Origin: an uncultured Bacilli bacterium
Lineage (GTDB): Bacteria; Bacillota_I; Bacilli_A; RFN20; CAG-826
Direction: 5' to 3'
DNA: 64,000 nucleotides
NCBI GenBank assembly: GCA_944363565.1
Contig: CALVUI010000002.1
Location: forward strand, 62,001 to 126,000
Made by a program: the position numbers and the translations under genes. Every line of letters starts with the position of its first letter. Within the stretch, counting starts at the first letter, position 1. This document shows, in pieces, positions 53,812 to 64,000 of the stretch. A model generated the notes under the pieces. The model was not told the DNA's origin and ran no database searches. It saw nothing but the letters and a program-made list of their open reading frames with translations.

Positions 53812-53997
53812 TTACCAACTGGCCTTCTTGAGGCCGGGGATTTCGCCCTTGTAGGCGAGTTCGCGCAGGCAGATGCGGCAAAGGCCGAACTTCCTGATGA
53901 CCCCGTGCGGACGGCCGCAACGGGCGCAGCGGTTGTATTCGCGGACCTTGAACTTAGACTCGCGACCGCATTTGACTTTCAGACTTGTCTTGGCCAT
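53812..53997 (-). CDS. rpsZ: Ribosomal protein S14, zinc type (S14Z)
   Basis: 61-residue short S14. Zinc ligands are C24, C27, C40 and C43 ([20 protein letters not shown]). This is the standard short Gram-positive form; the long zinc-free S14 is not seen in the window. It lies three bases after rplE and before rpsH. Confidence 0.98.
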   Translation of the reverse strand: MAKTSLKVKCGRESKFKVREYNRCARCGRPHGVIRKFGLCRICLRELAYKGEIPGLKKASW

Positions 53998-54000
53998 TTC

Positions 54001-54705
54001 TTATCTCCTGAAGGGCATGCCCAGGAGGGCGAGGAGCTCATAGGCTTCTTCGTCGCTCTTGGCGGTGGTGACGATGACGATGTCCATCCCCCGGATCTTG
54101 TTGACCTTGTCGTAGTCGATTTCGGGGAAGATGAGCTGTTCCTTGACGCCGAGGGTGTAGTTGCCATGGCCGTCGAAGGCGGTCTTGCTGACCCCGCGGA
54201 AGTCGCGGACCCGGGGCAAGGAGATGGAGACGAGTTTATCGAAGAAGTCGTACATCCTGATCCCCCTGAGGGTGACCTTGCAACCGATGGCCTGGCCTTC
54301 GCGGAGCTTGAAGCTGGCGATGGATTTCTTGGCCTTGGTCACGACCGGGGCCTGCCCGGAGATGATCTTCAGTTCGTTGACCGAGTCTTCGAGGGCCTTC
54401 TCGTTCTGGGTGGCATCCCCGACCCCGATGTTGATGACGATCTTCTCGAGCTTGGGGGCCTCGGAGACCGAGGTGTAGTTGAACTTCTTGACGAGGGCCG
54501 GGATCACGTCGCTCAGGTATTTTTCCTTCAGACGCGAGACGATCTTGGCCTTCGGGGCGCCCTGACTGGCCTTTTTGGCCTTGGGGGCGGCTTTGGTTTC
54601 GGCCTTGGGGGCCGCTTCCTTCTTGGGGGCGGCTTTCTTGGCCGGGGCCTTCTTGGGGGCCGCGGCGCCTTCCGCCTTCTTGGCGGTTTTCTTTTCTTCG
54701 CTCAT
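54001..54705 (-). CDS. rplE: Ribosomal protein L5 with Lys/Ala-rich N-terminal extension
   Basis: 234 residues against about 180 normally. The core starts near residue 55 ([20 protein letters not shown]) and contains [16 protein letters not shown] and [15 protein letters not shown]; it binds 5S rRNA and forms the bridge to S13. Residues 1-52 are almost all Lys, Ala, Pro and Glu, like a histone H1 tail. AAAGGAGG precedes the first ATG at 54705, so the extension is part of the product. Reading further upstream would run into rplX. Confidence 0.97.
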   Translation of the reverse strand: MSEEKKTAKKAEGAAAPKKAPAKKAAPKKEAAPKAETKAAPKAKKASQGAPKAKIVSRLKEKYLSDVIPALVKKFNYTSVSEAPKLEKIVINIGVGDATQNEKALEDSVNELKIISGQAPVVTKAKKSIASFKLREGQAIGCKVTLRGIRMYDFFDKLVSISLPRVRDFRGVSKTAFDGHGNYTLGVKEQLIFPEIDYDKVNKIRGMDIVIVTTAKSDEEAYELLALLGMPFRR

Positions 54706-54715
54706 AGGGCCTCCT

Positions 54716-55027
54716 TTACTTGTCGAGGCTTTCGCCGCTTTTGGCGAGCCTGATCTTGTTGCCGGCCTTGTCGACGCCCATGTGGACGCGGGTCGGCTTC
54801 TTGGTCTTGGGGTCGATGAGGGCGACCTTGGAAGCATCGATCGGGACGTAGATCTCGAGGATGCTGCCTTCAGGGGTCGCCTGGGTCGGCTTCTGGTGCT
54901 TCTTGTGGACGTTGATACCTTCGACCACCACCTTGTTCAGTTTCGGGAAGACCTTCTGGACGCTTCCCTTCTTGCCCTTGTCGGAGCCGGATAGGACGAT
55001 GACTTCGTCGCCTTTTTTGATATTCAT
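54716..55027 (-). CDS. rplX: Ribosomal protein L24
   Basis: 103-residue assembly-initiator protein with a KOW motif at the start ([20 protein letters not shown]). [20 protein letters not shown] and [16 protein letters not shown] follow. Normal length. It lies between rplN and rplE in the spc operon. Confidence 0.98.
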   Translation of the reverse strand: MNIKKGDEVIVLSGSDKGKKGSVQKVFPKLNKVVVEGINVHKKHQKPTQATPEGSILEIYVPIDASKVALIDPKTKKPTRVHMGVDKAGNKIRLAKSGESLDK

Positions 55028-55038
55028 TCCCTTACCTC

Positions 55039-55407
55039 CTACAAGACTTCCGGGGCCAGGGAGACGATCTTCATGTATCCCTTGTCGCGGAGTTCGCGGG
55101 CCACGGGCCCGAAGACGCGGGTGCCCAGGGGCGCCCCGTCTTTATCGATGAGGACGACGGCATTGTCGTCGAAGGCGATGGTCGAGCCGTCCTTGCGGAG
55201 CAAGGCGTGCTTCTGGCGGACGATGACGCCCTTGACGACCTGGCCCTTCTTGACCTTGCCGGTCGGCTGGGCTTCCTTGACGGCGCAGGTGACGACGTCC
55301 CCGATCTTCGAGAACTTCTTGCGGGCGCCGTTGTACTGGCGGAAGACGCGGACGATCTTGGCGCCGGAATTGTCGGCCACCACGAGGTTTGTTTCGTTAT
55401 GGATCAT
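55039..55407 (-). CDS. rplN: Ribosomal protein L14
   Basis: 122-residue intersubunit-face protein. It begins [19 protein letters not shown], carries [20 protein letters not shown], and ends [13 protein letters not shown]. Its ATG overlaps the rpsQ stop (ATGA), so the two are translated together. It is the first gene of the spc part of the cluster. Confidence 0.98.
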   Translation of the reverse strand: MIHNETNLVVADNSGAKIVRVFRQYNGARKKFSKIGDVVTCAVKEAQPTGKVKKGQVVKGVIVRQKHALLRKDGSTIAFDDNAVVLIDKDGAPLGTRVFGPVARELRDKGYMKIVSLAPEVL

Positions 55408-55781
55408 TGCTTCTCCTCCGGCGTTTCAGGGGCCGCTTCTTCTTTGGCCTCATCGGCGGTGCCGACGGCTTCCTTGACCCCTTCTTCGGCTTCGAGGGCC
55501 TTCTCGGCTTCCTCGGCCTTGACGATGTCGACCGCCTTCTTGTCGATCGAGACCAAACGGAAGCGCTTGGTCTTCGAGAGGGGCCGGCAGCCCATGACGG
55601 TCACGACGTCGCCGAGCTTGGCTTCGTTGTTCTCATCGTGGACGTAGAGCTTGCTGGAATAACCGACCCGCTTCTGGTAGAGGGGGTCGTTCCGCTTGGT
55701 CGAGACGGTGACGACGATGGTCTTGTCCATCTTCGTCGAGGTAACGGTGCCCTGGAAGAGGGCTCTTCTATTTCTTTCCAT
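55404..55781 (-). CDS. rpsQ: Ribosomal protein S17 with acidic C-terminal tail
   Basis: 125 residues against about 87 normally. The OB-fold core is standard ([40 protein letters not shown]). The last 40 or so residues are a Glu/Ala-rich tail ending [12 protein letters not shown]. The tail is opposite in charge to the basic extensions on L5 and L22. It overlaps rplN by four bases and follows rpmC by five. Confidence 0.97.
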   Translation of the reverse strand: MERNRRALFQGTVTSTKMDKTIVVTVSTKRNDPLYQKRVGYSSKLYVHDENNEAKLGDVVTVMGCRPLSKTKRFRLVSIDKKAVDIVKAEEAEKALEAEEGVKEAVGTADEAKEEAAPETPEEKQ

Positions 55782-55786
55782 GTCTA

Positions 55787-55987
55787 CTACCTCTTGATTT
55801 GGAGCTGGTGCTCGCGGCGGATGGTCTCGAGCTTGGCGATTTCCTTGCGGGTGGCCCTCACTTCCTCGCCATGTTCCAATTGTCCGACCGCCTTCTTGCG
55901 GCGGAGTTCGAAGAGCTTCTGCCTTTGGAGGTTCAGCTCCTGTTCGAGCTCGGGGATGGAGAGCTCACGCATTTCCTTGATTTCCAT
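55787..55987 (-). CDS. rpmC: Ribosomal protein L29
   Basis: 66-residue helical hairpin protein at the exit tunnel. Characteristic parts are [20 protein letters not shown] and [20 protein letters not shown]. Normal length. Spacing is five bases to both neighbours. Confidence 0.97.
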   Translation of the reverse strand: MEIKEMRELSIPELEQELNLQRQKLFELRRKKAVGQLEHGEEVRATRKEIAKLETIRREHQLQIKR

Positions 55988-55992
55988 TTCGT

Positions 55993-56535
55993 TTACTCTC
56001 CTTCCTTGGCAGTGGTGTCATCCTCGGCCGGTTTCGGTTCGAGGGTGATGTGGTCTTCCTTCTCGATGGCCTCGAGGGAAGATTCGTGGGCGGCCGCCAT
56101 GAGGGCATGCTCGGCCGCGGTGATCTTGTGCTCGCTCTTGATGACCCGGCACTTGATCGGGAGCTTGTAGGCCGCTAGCCTCAGGGCTTCGCGGGCCGTG
56201 GCTTCGGGGATGCCGCCGATCTCGAAGAGAACGCGGCCTTCCTTGACGACGGCGACCCAGCCTTCGGGCGAGCCTTTGCCGGAACCCATACGGACTTCGG
56301 CCGGTTTCTTGGTTTTCGCGAGGTGCGGGAAGATCTTGATCCAGATCTTGCCGGCCCGGTCGGTGTACCGGGAGAGGACGATACGGGCGCTTTCGATCTG
56401 ATGGTCGGTGATGTAGGCGCCTTCCATGGCCTGGAGGCCGTATTCCCCGAAGTCGACGTGGGTGCCACCCTTGCTATGGCCTTCGTAGCTGAGGCCGTGG
56501 GGGCGACGGTACTTAACGCGCTTTGGTTGGAGCAT
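55993..56535 (-). CDS. rplP: Ribosomal protein L16 with acidic C-terminal tail
   Basis: 180 residues against about 144 normally. The core begins [20 protein letters not shown] and carries [20 protein letters not shown] and [17 protein letters not shown], typical of this A-site and 5S-contacting protein. Residues after about 145 are an added Glu/Asp-rich tail ending DDTTAKEGE. The start overlaps the 3' end of rpsC by 23 bases. Confidence 0.97.
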   Translation of the reverse strand: MLQPKRVKYRRPHGLSYEGHSKGGTHVDFGEYGLQAMEGAYITDHQIESARIVLSRYTDRAGKIWIKIFPHLAKTKKPAEVRMGSGKGSPEGWVAVVKEGRVLFEIGGIPEATAREALRLAAYKLPIKCRVIKSEHKITAAEHALMAAAHESSLEAIEKEDHITLEPKPAEDDTTAKEGE

Positions 56536-57214
56536 TCTTGCTTCCTCCTTCGCTCTTTTCTTCTTTGTCGCCGTCCTTTTCGGTGGAACGGCAGATCCAC
56601 ACCTTCACGCCGATGCGGCCATAGGCGGTCGCGGCTTCGACGTGGGCGAAGTCGATGTCGGCCCTGATGGTGTGGAGGGGGATGACCCCGTCCTTATAGC
56701 CTTCGGCTCTGGCGATTTCGGCCCCACCGAGACGCCCGCCGCAGATGGTACGGACGCCCTTGGCCCCGGCCTTGCGGGCCCTTTGGAGGGCCTTCTTCTG
56801 GGTGGAGCGGAAACTCTGACGGTTTTCGATTTCCCCGGCGATCCACTTGCCTAGCAAGGTGGCATCGAGGTCGGGATTCTTGACGTCGAGGATCTTGAGG
56901 TCGGCATTGCCGGACTTGACGAGGGACTGGAGGGTCTTCTTCAGTTCGTTGATCTTGGTCGAATCCTGGCCGAGGACGACGCCCGGACGGGCGACGTAGG
57001 CATTGACCAACACGTTGTAGCCCTTGTCGGTCTTGGTGCGGTTGATGGTGATGTGGCTGACGACCGCGTCCTTGAGGCGGGGTTCGAGCCACTTCCGGAT
57101 CTTGATGTCCTCGTGGAGCAAGGAGGCGTAGTTCTTCTTAGTGGCGAACCAGTTGGATTCCCAGCCGCGGTTGATGCCGATACGCATCCCGACGGCGTTG
57201 ACTTTGTGTCCCAT
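56513..57214 (-). CDS. rpsC: Ribosomal protein S3
   Basis: 233-residue protein at the mRNA entry tunnel. It begins [20 protein letters not shown], with the KH domain near residues 40-110 and the C-terminal domain [20 protein letters not shown]. It ends in a short Lys/Glu-rich tail. The last 23 bases also encode the start of L16. It lies two bases after rplV. Confidence 0.98.
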   Translation of the reverse strand: MGHKVNAVGMRIGINRGWESNWFATKKNYASLLHEDIKIRKWLEPRLKDAVVSHITINRTKTDKGYNVLVNAYVARPGVVLGQDSTKINELKKTLQSLVKSGNADLKILDVKNPDLDATLLGKWIAGEIENRQSFRSTQKKALQRARKAGAKGVRTICGGRLGGAEIARAEGYKDGVIPLHTIRADIDFAHVEAATAYGRIGVKVWICRSTEKDGDKEEKSEGGSKNAPTKAR

Positions 57215-57216
57215 CT

Positions 57217-57756
57217 TTATCTCCTTTCCTTCACGATGACGCGGATGTTGCTGTTGCGCTTGATGATCGAGCTGGCGCTGCCCTTGGCCCGCGGGATGAA
57301 CCGCTTAATGCGGAAGGCATCGCTGACTTGAATTTCGGCGACGTAGAGGGCGTCGTAGTCCAGACCGAAGTTGTTGGTGGCGTTGGCGGCGGCGCTCTTG
57401 ATGACCTTGTAGACGGCGCTCGAGGCCGACTTGTTGATGACCTTCAGGAGCTTGAGGGCATCGTCGACGTCGCGGCCTCTCACCACGTCGAGGACGAGGC
57501 GGATCTTCCGCGGGGTGACGCGGACGCCCTTGGCCACGGCGATGGCCTGGTGGACTTCCTTCTTGGGTTCGGCCGGTTTTTCCTCGGCCTTCTTCTCGAC
57601 CTTCTTCTCGGCCGGCTTTTCCTCGGCCTTCTTGGTCGCCTTCTTGGCCTTGGGGGCGGCTTTCTTTTCGGCCGTCTCCTTCTTGGCCTTGGGAGCCTTC
57701 TTGGTTTCTTCGGCCGCTTCTTCTTTCTTCACGGCCTTCTTCTTAGTTTCTGCCAT
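57217..57756 (-). CDS. rplV: Ribosomal protein L22 with long Lys/Ala/Glu-rich N-terminal extension
   Basis: 179 residues against about 113 normally. The core begins near residue 70 (AIAVAKGVRVTPRKIRLVLD). The tunnel hairpin with SDAFRIKRFIPRAKGSASSI follows. The first 65 residues are runs of Lys, Ala and Glu. No ATG occurs between the first codon and the core, and AAGGAG lies just before that first codon, so the tail is made. The core shapes the nascent-peptide tunnel; the tail should extend from the globular domain at the subunit surface. Confidence 0.97.
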   Translation of the reverse strand: MAETKKKAVKKEEAAEETKKAPKAKKETAEKKAAPKAKKATKKAEEKPAEKKVEKKAEEKPAEPKKEVHQAIAVAKGVRVTPRKIRLVLDVVRGRDVDDALKLLKVINKSASSAVYKVIKSAAANATNNFGLDYDALYVAEIQVSDAFRIKRFIPRAKGSASSIIKRNSNIRVIVKERR

Positions 57757-57768
57757 AGAGTCTCCTTG

Positions 57769-58062
57769 TTACTTCTTGCCTTGGCTGGCCTGGTCGCCGG
57801 CGTTGTTGCCGTGGTGGCCCGGGAAGTTCCGGGTCGGGGCGAATTCCCCGAGCTTATGGCCGACCATGTCTTCGGTGACGTAGACGGTGATGTGCTCCTT
57901 GCCGTTATAGACGGCGAAGGTGTGCTCGACGAAGGCCGGGTAGATGGTGCTCCGCCTGGACCACGTCTTGATGATTTCGTGCTTGCCGGCCTTGTCGAGG
58001 GCTTCGACCTTCTTCAGGAGGTAGCTGTCGACGAAGGGGCTTTTCTTGCTTGAACGTGCCAT
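57769..58062 (-). CDS. rpsS: Ribosomal protein S19
   Basis: 97-residue small-subunit head protein. It begins [20 protein letters not shown]; the core [20 protein letters not shown] and [20 protein letters not shown] is fully conserved. Normal length. It lies between rplB and rplV in S10 operon order. Confidence 0.98.
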   Translation of the reverse strand: MARSSKKSPFVDSYLLKKVEALDKAGKHEIIKTWSRRSTIYPAFVEHTFAVYNGKEHITVYVTEDMVGHKLGEFAPTRNFPGHHGNNAGDQASQGKK

Positions 58063-58072
58063 GATCTACTCC

Positions 58073-58906
58073 TTACCTATCGTTCTTGCGCCTGATGATG
58101 AGGCGGCTGGAATTCTTCTTCCGGTGACGGGTCTTGACCCCGAGGGCCCGCTTGCCCCAGGGGGTACGCGGGGCGTCTTTGCCGACCGGGCACTTCCCTT
58201 CGCCACCGCCGTGGGGGTGGTCATTGGGGTTCATGGCCGTGCCACGGACCGTCGGACGGACGCCCATGTGGCGGGTCTTGCCGGCCTTGCCGACGTTGAT
58301 GAGGTTGTAGTCCTCGTTGCCGACGATGCCGATGGTGGCACGGCAGTTGTTGAGGAGCTTCCTGACTTCGCTCGAGGCCAGACGGACGGTGACGTAGCGG
58401 CCTTCGCTGCCGAGGACCTGGGCACTGGTGCCGGCGGCCCGGCAGAGCTGCCCGCCCTTCCCGGGCTGGAGCTCGAGGTTGTGGACGAAGGTCCCGTCGG
58501 GGATGTTCTTGAGTTCGAGGGCGTTGCCGGTCTTGATGTCGGTGGCCGGCCCGGAGATGATCTCGTCTCCGACCTTCAGGCCCTTGGGGGCCAAAATGTA
58601 GCGCTTTTCGCCGTCGGCGTAGACGGCGAGGGCGATGAAGGCATTGCGGTTGGGATCGTATTCGATGGCCTTGATGGTGGCCTTGATCCCGTCCTTGTTC
58701 CGCTTGAAGTCGATGATGCGGTAACGGTTTTTGTTCCCTCCGCCGATGTGGCGGCAGGTGATGACACCCTGATTGTTGCGCCCGCCGGACTTCTTCTTGG
58801 GGGCGAGCAATGATTTCTCAGGAGTGGCTTTGGTGATTTCCGCATACGCCGAGGTCGTCATGTGGCGGCGGCTCTTGGTATACGGGCGATAAGTCTTGAT
58901 TGCCAT
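58073..58906 (-). CDS. rplB: Ribosomal protein L2
   Basis: 277-residue protein needed for subunit joining and the peptidyl-transferase centre. It begins [20 protein letters not shown]. The C-terminal loop [20 protein letters not shown] includes the conserved His that reaches towards the catalytic centre. Normal length. A 49-base gap separates it from rplW, the widest inside the S10 part. Confidence 0.98.
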   Translation of the reverse strand: MAIKTYRPYTKSRRHMTTSAYAEITKATPEKSLLAPKKKSGGRNNQGVITCRHIGGGNKNRYRIIDFKRNKDGIKATIKAIEYDPNRNAFIALAVYADGEKRYILAPKGLKVGDEIISGPATDIKTGNALELKNIPDGTFVHNLELQPGKGGQLCRAAGTSAQVLGSEGRYVTVRLASSEVRKLLNNCRATIGIVGNEDYNLINVGKAGKTRHMGVRPTVRGTAMNPNDHPHGGGEGKCPVGKDAPRTPWGKRALGVKTRHRKKNSSRLIIRRKNDR

Positions 58907-58955
58907 TTGTTTCTCCTATAACGGATTCTTTGTAGCTTGCGCTAGGGGTGGTTCC

Positions 58956-59309
58956 TTACTCCTTGAAGAGGTCGATGGCTTCACCGCTAGCGATGGAGAC
59001 GACCGCTTTCTTGTAGCCCGGGACGTGGCCTTGGTAACGGCCGCCGCGGGTCTTGCTCTTCCGCGAGACGATCGAGACGTTGACGTCTTCGACCTTGGCC
59101 TGGAAGATGCGCTGGAAGGCTTCCTTGATCTCGGTCTTGTTGGCGCTAGCGGCCACCTTGACCGTGATCTTGTTCTGATTTTGGATGAGGGCCATGCTCT
59201 TCTCGGTGATGACCGGGGTCAAGATGACGGCATAGTCACTCGGGGTCGCAGGGGCGAACTTCTTGGCCTCTGCCTTTTCGGCCTTCTTGGCCTTTTCCTT
59301 TTCTGCCAT
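58956..59309 (-). CDS. rplW: Ribosomal protein L23
   Basis: 117-residue exit-tunnel protein that docks trigger factor and SRP. Core signatures are ILTPVITEKSMALIQNQNKI and the C-terminal KSKTRGGRYQGHVPGYKKAV. A short Lys/Ala/Glu extension of about 20 residues precedes the core, in line with other proteins of this operon. The start shares one base with the rplD stop (TAATG). Confidence 0.97.
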   Translation of the reverse strand: MAEKEKAKKAEKAEAKKFAPATPSDYAVILTPVITEKSMALIQNQNKITVKVAASANKTEIKEAFQRIFQAKVEDVNVSIVSRKSKTRGGRYQGHVPGYKKAVVSIASGEAIDLFKE

Positions 59310-59944
59310 TATTCGAGGCCCTCCTGAATGGTTTTGATATCGGCCTTGCTGACGACGACGGTGTCGGCATCGAGCAGGTCGTAGACGCTGACGTTATCGA
59401 CGAAGCGGATGCAAAGGGTCGGAAGGTTACGCGCGCTGTATATAAGGTTCGTATCTTCCTTCTTGCAGACCAGTAGGACGCGCTTGCCGGCCTTGAGGCT
59501 TTCGAGGCTCTTGGCGAAGGCCTTGGTCGAGACTTCCTTGATGGTCAGATCGTCGATGACGGTGAGGCCGTTCTTGGTCTTCTCGCTCCAAGCGCACCTC
59601 ATGGCGAGGGCGTGGGCCTTCTTGTTCTGGCTCCGCTTGTAGTTCTGGTTGCCGTCCGGACCGAAGACGGTGCCGCCGCCGACCCAGATCGGGCTCCGGG
59701 TGCTGCCGGCGCGAGCCCGGCCGGTCCCCTTCTGGCGCCACGGCTTCTTGCCGCCGCCGGAGACTTCGTGCCGCTTCTTGGTCTTGGCCGTGGCCTGACG
59801 GCGGTTGGCTAGATACGTGGTAACGGCATCGTGCAGGGCCTGGGGATGCTCTTCTTCGAGGGCGAAGACGGCCTTGCTAAGGGAGACGGTCCCGGTCTTT
59901 TCGCCGGCTAGATCGTAAACCGGCACGCTGATGGTATTGGCCAT
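59309..59944 (-). CDS. rplD: Ribosomal protein L4
   Basis: 211-residue protein with a long loop lining the exit tunnel. Typical parts are [40 protein letters not shown] and the C-terminal [14 protein letters not shown]. Normal length. In E. coli L4 represses the S10 operon through its leader; the structured leader here may act similarly, but that is not shown. Confidence 0.98.
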   Translation of the reverse strand: MANTISVPVYDLAGEKTGTVSLSKAVFALEEEHPQALHDAVTTYLANRRQATAKTKKRHEVSGGGKKPWRQKGTGRARAGSTRSPIWVGGGTVFGPDGNQNYKRSQNKKAHALAMRCAWSEKTKNGLTVIDDLTIKEVSTKAFAKSLESLKAGKRVLLVCKKEDTNLIYSARNLPTLCIRFVDNVSVYDLLDADTVVVSKADIKTIQEGLE

Positions 59945-59947
59945 GGA

Positions 59948-60664
59948 TTATTCTCCTTTCTTGGCTTCTTCTTCCTTCACTTCGGGGGCCTTCGGGGTCC
60001 GGTCGATGAGGGGTGAGACGCTGGGCTTCTTGAACTGGGTCAAGACGGCCGAGCGGATGGTGAGGAGGCTCTTGCGGGGTCCGGGGAGGGCACCCTTGAT
60101 GAGGATGTAGCCCTTCTCGGCATTGCTTTCGACCACCGTGAGGTTGAGGACGGTGGCGGACTGATGTCCGAAGTGGCCGGACATCGTCTTGCCAGGGATC
60201 ACGCGGTTGTTGCAGCGGCCGTTGTTGGCAAGGGAACCGATTTGCCGGTGGTAACCGGAGCCATGGCCCTTGGGGCCGATGTGGTGGTGGTAACGCTTGA
60301 TGGTGCCGCTGTAGCCGTGGCCCTTGCTGGTCCCGATGACGTCGACGACGTCCCCGGCCTTGAAGAGCTCGGCCCCGAAGGTGTCACCGACGTTCTTGCC
60401 GTAGATTTCGTCGCCCTTGAGCTCGATGATGTGCTTCTTGGCGGCGAGGCCGGCTTTGGCGTAGAAACCCTTCTCGCACTTGTTGAGGCTCTTGGCCTTG
60501 GCGTCTTCGTAACCGACTTGCAAGGCTTCGTAGCCGTTTTTCTCGACCGTCCTCTTTCCAAGGACGACGTTGGGCTGAACTTCGACGACCGTGACCGGAT
60601 ACATGATCCCGTCAGCGGCGAAGACTTCGGTCATGCCCATTTTTCTTCCGATGAGTTGTTTCAT
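59948..60664 (-). CDS. rplC: Ribosomal protein L3
   Basis: 238-residue protein reaching the peptidyl-transferase centre. It begins MKQLIGRKMGMTEVFAADGI. The central loop is IGPKGHGSGYHRQIGSLANN, then GRCNNRVIPGKTMSGHFGHQ; the usual RMGGE part is replaced by HFGHQ. A Lys/Glu-rich tail of about 20 residues ends EEEAKKGE. Three bases separate it from rplD. Confidence 0.97.
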   Translation of the reverse strand: MKQLIGRKMGMTEVFAADGIMYPVTVVEVQPNVVLGKRTVEKNGYEALQVGYEDAKAKSLNKCEKGFYAKAGLAAKKHIIELKGDEIYGKNVGDTFGAELFKAGDVVDVIGTSKGHGYSGTIKRYHHHIGPKGHGSGYHRQIGSLANNGRCNNRVIPGKTMSGHFGHQSATVLNLTVVESNAEKGYILIKGALPGPRKSLLTIRSAVLTQFKKPSVSPLIDRTPKAPEVKEEEAKKGE

Positions 60665-60678
60665 GACTTGGCCTCCTA

Positions 60679-60990
60679 TTAGAGCTTGATGTCGATGTCC
60701 ACGCCGCTAGGAAGGTTGAGCTTCCTGAGCACTTCGACCGTTTCCTTGGTGGGATTGATGAGGTCGATGAGCCGCTTGTGGGTGCGGATTTCGAACTGTT
60801 CGCGGCTATCCTTGTATTTGAAGGTAGCCCTTAGCAGGGTGTAGACCTGCTTGTCGGTGGGAAGGGGAATCGGGCCCCTGACACCGGCTCCGGTTTTCTT
60901 GGCCGCGTCGAGGATCTTCTCGACCGAGAGGTCTAGGATCTTGTGATCATAGGCCTGCAACCTTACCCGGATGATCTTGTCTTTTGCCAT
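60679..60990 (-). CDS. rpsJ: Ribosomal protein S10
   Basis: 103-residue small-subunit protein, also the NusE antitermination factor. Its core is [40 protein letters not shown] and [20 protein letters not shown]. First gene of the super-operon. It has a clear promoter at 61118-61146 and about 120 bases of folded leader, with a GGAGGAAA site before the ATG. Confidence 0.98.
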   Translation of the reverse strand: MAKDKIIRVRLQAYDHKILDLSVEKILDAAKKTGAGVRGPIPLPTDKQVYTLLRATFKYKDSREQFEIRTHKRLIDLINPTKETVEVLRKLNLPSGVDIDIKL

Positions 60991-61032
60991 GAGTTTATTT
61001 CCTCCGTATCAGGCTTCTAGGCACTTGGCTCG

Positions 61033-61092
61033 CTGCGAATTCCCCGAAGACCTGTCATGACAACGCCTGTCGGTGTATCGGCAACCTCGCAG
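61033..61092 (-). promoter_or_regulatory. Structured leader of the S10 operon
   Basis: CTGCGA (61092-61087 on the minus strand) can pair with TCGCAG (61038-61033), closing a multi-branched region. Inside lie CCGATACACCG-type stems and a TGTCATGACA palindrome. This resembles regulatory leaders that respond to a ribosomal protein (L4 in E. coli), but I do not recognise a specific known class. Confidence 0.5.
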
Positions 61093-61117
61093 TTCAACGC
61101 TAGCGCCAGCGTGGCAA

Positions 61118-61146
61118 ATCATACCGCAACGCCCATGCGCACGCAA
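61118..61146 (-). promoter_or_regulatory. Promoter of the S10-spc-alpha super-operon
   Basis: Leftward TTGCGT (61146-61141), exactly 17 bases, then TATGAT (61123-61118). Ten of twelve positions or so match the sigma-A consensus, with a GC-rich spacer. It drives a block of 29 genes that ends at the terminator near 45900. Confidence 0.85.
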
Positions 61147-61285
61147 AGGAAAAATTACGGGAAAATCTAGGCGATTTCTAACGAATCGGGATTCTGTCGA
61201 TAATGCGTGGGTTTTCGGGAGGCGCCACTTCCCCGCTTAATGAAAACTTTGTGCATGGTGCACAATTTTCTATTGGGAAATTTGA

Positions 61286-61310
61286 ACAAAAATAGGGGGT
61301 TTCAATCCCC
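61286..61310 (-). terminator. Candidate terminator overlapping the queH stop
   Basis: GGGG and CCCC with a seven-base loop form a short stem that contains the queH stop codon, followed by TATTTTTGTTC on the minus strand. The stem is short, so efficiency is uncertain. The region from here to the S10 promoter (61147-61285) is AT-rich and holds no gene. Confidence 0.6.
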
Positions 61311-61943
61311 TTTTCCGTCTTCTTTGGAGTAGATCGAGTACTCGCAGCCGCAGTAGTTTTGGCGGTATAAGCCATAGCTGGCCGCCAGGCGGTTCCCGAT
61401 GGCGTTCCCGTCGTCCTTCTTGAAGTCGCTGAAGAAGTATTTGGTCTTCGGATAAGCCTTGGAGAGTTCTTCCCCGAGGCGGTTGAGGACCTGGGAATCC
61501 TTTTGGCGCGAGACCGTCATCAGGGTCGCGAAGTACTCAAAGCCATGGTCGGAGGCATAGGCATAGGCCTCCTCCATCCTCTTCTTATAACAAAGGTGGC
61601 AGCGCTCCCCGCCTTCCCGGCAGTCGGCCAAGGGCCTTAAGTCTTCCATATAGGTCTCGTGGTCATAAGGCGGGACCACGAGGGAGACGTGGTAGCCGAA
61701 GTCCCTTTCGAAATAGCTTAGGAACTTCTTCTGCTCCTCCAAACGATGGAGGTACTCCTCTTCTGGAAAGATATTGGAGTTCCCGTAGTAGAGGGTGATG
61801 TCAAAATGAGGCGCCAGATAGCAAAGGGGATAGGTTGAACAGGGGCCGCAGCAGGAATGTAGCAACAAGGTCGGACGCCGGCCCTTGAAGGTCAAAATCT
61901 CCTCGAGGGCCTTCTTGGAGTAATCAATCTTGGGTTGATCCAT
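61302..61943 (-). CDS. queH: Epoxyqueuosine reductase QueH
   Basis: 213-residue enzyme for the last step of queuosine formation in tRNA, removing the epoxide; it replaces the cobalamin enzyme QueG. Cysteine motifs of the QueH (former DUF208) family are all present: HSCCGPC (C31, C32, C35), GGERCHLCYKKR and QNYCGCEYS, which hold an iron-sulfur cluster and a second metal. The ATG at 61943 overlaps the 3' end of queA by 20 bases. It completes tgt-queA-queH. Confidence 0.94.
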   Translation of the reverse strand: MDQPKIDYSKKALEEILTFKGRRPTLLLHSCCGPCSTYPLCYLAPHFDITLYYGNSNIFPEEEYLHRLEEQKKFLSYFERDFGYHVSLVVPPYDHETYMEDLRPLADCREGGERCHLCYKKRMEEAYAYASDHGFEYFATLMTVSRQKDSQVLNRLGEELSKAYPKTKYFFSDFKKDDGNAIGNRLAASYGLYRQNYCGCEYSIYSKEDGKGD

Positions 61944-62981
61944 AGTCCTTGAAAGCCCCGTGGATGAACATCGCATCCCCGAACGAGAAGAAGCGGTAGC
62001 CTTCCTTCACGGCGTGCTCGTAGCACTCCAAGGTGAAGCTTCTTCCCATGAAGGCCGAGACCAACATGACCAGGGTCGATTTTGGCAAATGGAAGTTGGT
62101 GATGAGGGCGTCGATGGCCTTATATTCATAGCCCGGTTGGATGAAGATATTGGTCGGTTCCTTGGTGGCTTTAAAAATCCCGTATTTTTGGAGGTTAGCT
62201 TCCAAAGAACGGACCGAAGTCGTCCCTACGGCGATGATCCTCCGGCCTTCTTTTTTGGCGAGGTTAAGACACTCTGCGGCTTCTTCCTTGATCTCGTAGA
62301 GCTCGCTATGCATATGGTGGTCCTTAGTGTCTTCGACCTTGACCGGCCTAAAGGTTCCAAGACCAATATTGAGGGTGATATCAATGATTTCAATGCCTTT
62401 TTGCGTTATTTTCTCTAGCAAATCATCGGTAAAATGGAAACCAGCGGTCGGAGCGGCCGCGCTCCCAGGCACTTTGGCGTAGACGGTTTGGTAGTCACTA
62501 TTGTCGCTGACCTGACGATGGATATAGGGCGGTAAGGGCATGTGGCCGATGCTTTCTAGGACCTCAAGGAAGATCCCTTGGTAAAGGAATTTGAAGTGGC
62601 GGATTCCCTCATCCAAGACCTTGGTGCAAACGGCCTTTAATTTTCCATCGCCGAAGGTACACTCGGTCCCGAGGTGAACGCTTTTGGCGTGCCCCACCAG
62701 ACACTCGTATTCATCGTTCCCGAGGTCCTTCAAAAGGAGGACTTCGACCACTCCGTGGGTCTTGGTTTTATAGCCAAGAAGGCGGGCCGGAATGACCTTG
62801 GTGTTGTTCCTGACCAAGACGTCCCCGGGCTTTAGGTAATCGATGATGTCGCTGAAGAGATGGTCCTCGTAGGTCCTCTTTTCGCGGTCGATGACCAGCA
62901 TCCGGCAGGCATCGCGCTGCTCAGAAGGGCTTTGGGCGATCTGTCCTTCGGGCAGGACGAAGTCAAAGAGATTGATATCCA

Positions 62982-62982
<1 letters not shown>
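61924..62982 (-). CDS. queA: S-adenosylmethionine:tRNA ribosyltransferase-isomerase QueA
   Basis: 352-residue enzyme that transfers and rearranges the ribosyl part of SAM onto preQ1 in tRNA. Family parts: FDFVLPEGQIAQSPSEQRDA at the start, VRNNTKVIPARLLG, PGSAAAPTAGFHFTDDLLEK in the centre, and DALITNFHLPKSTLVMLVSA near the end. The ATG at 62982 overlaps the tgt stop (ATGA); a TTG one codon earlier is less likely. Confidence 0.97.

Positions 62983-64000
<1,018 letters not shown>

Overview
The window is a 64 kb, GC-rich piece of a Bacillota chromosome in which every gene I can support lies on the minus strand, so the map reads right to left. UGA is used as an ordinary stop (many ATGA stop/start overlaps), so this is translation table 11. 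Several protein details point to a gut-type Bacilli lineage close to the Mollicutes rather than to classical Bacillus or Clostridium. These are an L11 lacking the PVGP stretch of its N-terminal domain, asparagine at the RpoB position equivalent to E. coli H526, and no rpmD between rpsE and rplO. The operon order itself (cysS, rlmB, sigma, rpmG-secE-nusG, rplKAJL, a ybxB-type methyltransferase, rpoBC) matches Bacillus. A bifurcating-type [FeFe] hydrogenase indicates a fermentative anaerobe. The taxonomic placement is inference.

Right end (64000 to about 61300): tgt, queA and queH for queuosine in tRNA. Next (61146 to 45932) comes the S10-spc-alpha ribosomal super-operon from rpsJ to rplQ, with a near-consensus promoter and a structured leader. 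Several of its proteins (S5, L5, L22, S17, L16) carry long low-complexity tails. From 45930 to 42600 lie a secreted, C-terminally membrane-anchored protein of unknown function with a cre-like site, lemA with a DUF3137 partner, and a short terminator-bounded unit of unclear nature.

From 42525 to 33250 lies hydCBA, stop/start coupled to a large lipoprotein gene. A second large lipoprotein and a one-domain lipoprotein of the same family follow. The two large ones appear to consist of about six degenerate repeats of roughly 105-115 residues that I do not recognise. This is the best candidate in the window for an undescribed system. From 33231 to 27959 run a HAD phosphatase, cysS, an MgtC-like protein, rlmB, a SigH-like sigma factor and rpmG-secE-nusG. 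A zinc-type ArsR repressor with a P1B ATPase (27838 to 25371) sits between nusG and the rplKAJL-rpoBC block (24965 to 14400).

Left end (14204 to 1): one long fructan-utilisation operon. It starts at two palindromic operators and encodes an ABC sugar importer, three GH32 fructanases (two lipoproteins, one cytosolic), two surface carbohydrate-binding proteins and, last, a LacI-type regulator cut by the window edge. Extracellular lipoprotein GH32s would cut levan or inulin, the surface proteins would hold it, the ABC system would import oligofructose and the cytosolic GH32 would finish it. No rRNA, tRNA, CRISPR array or insertion sequence was seen.
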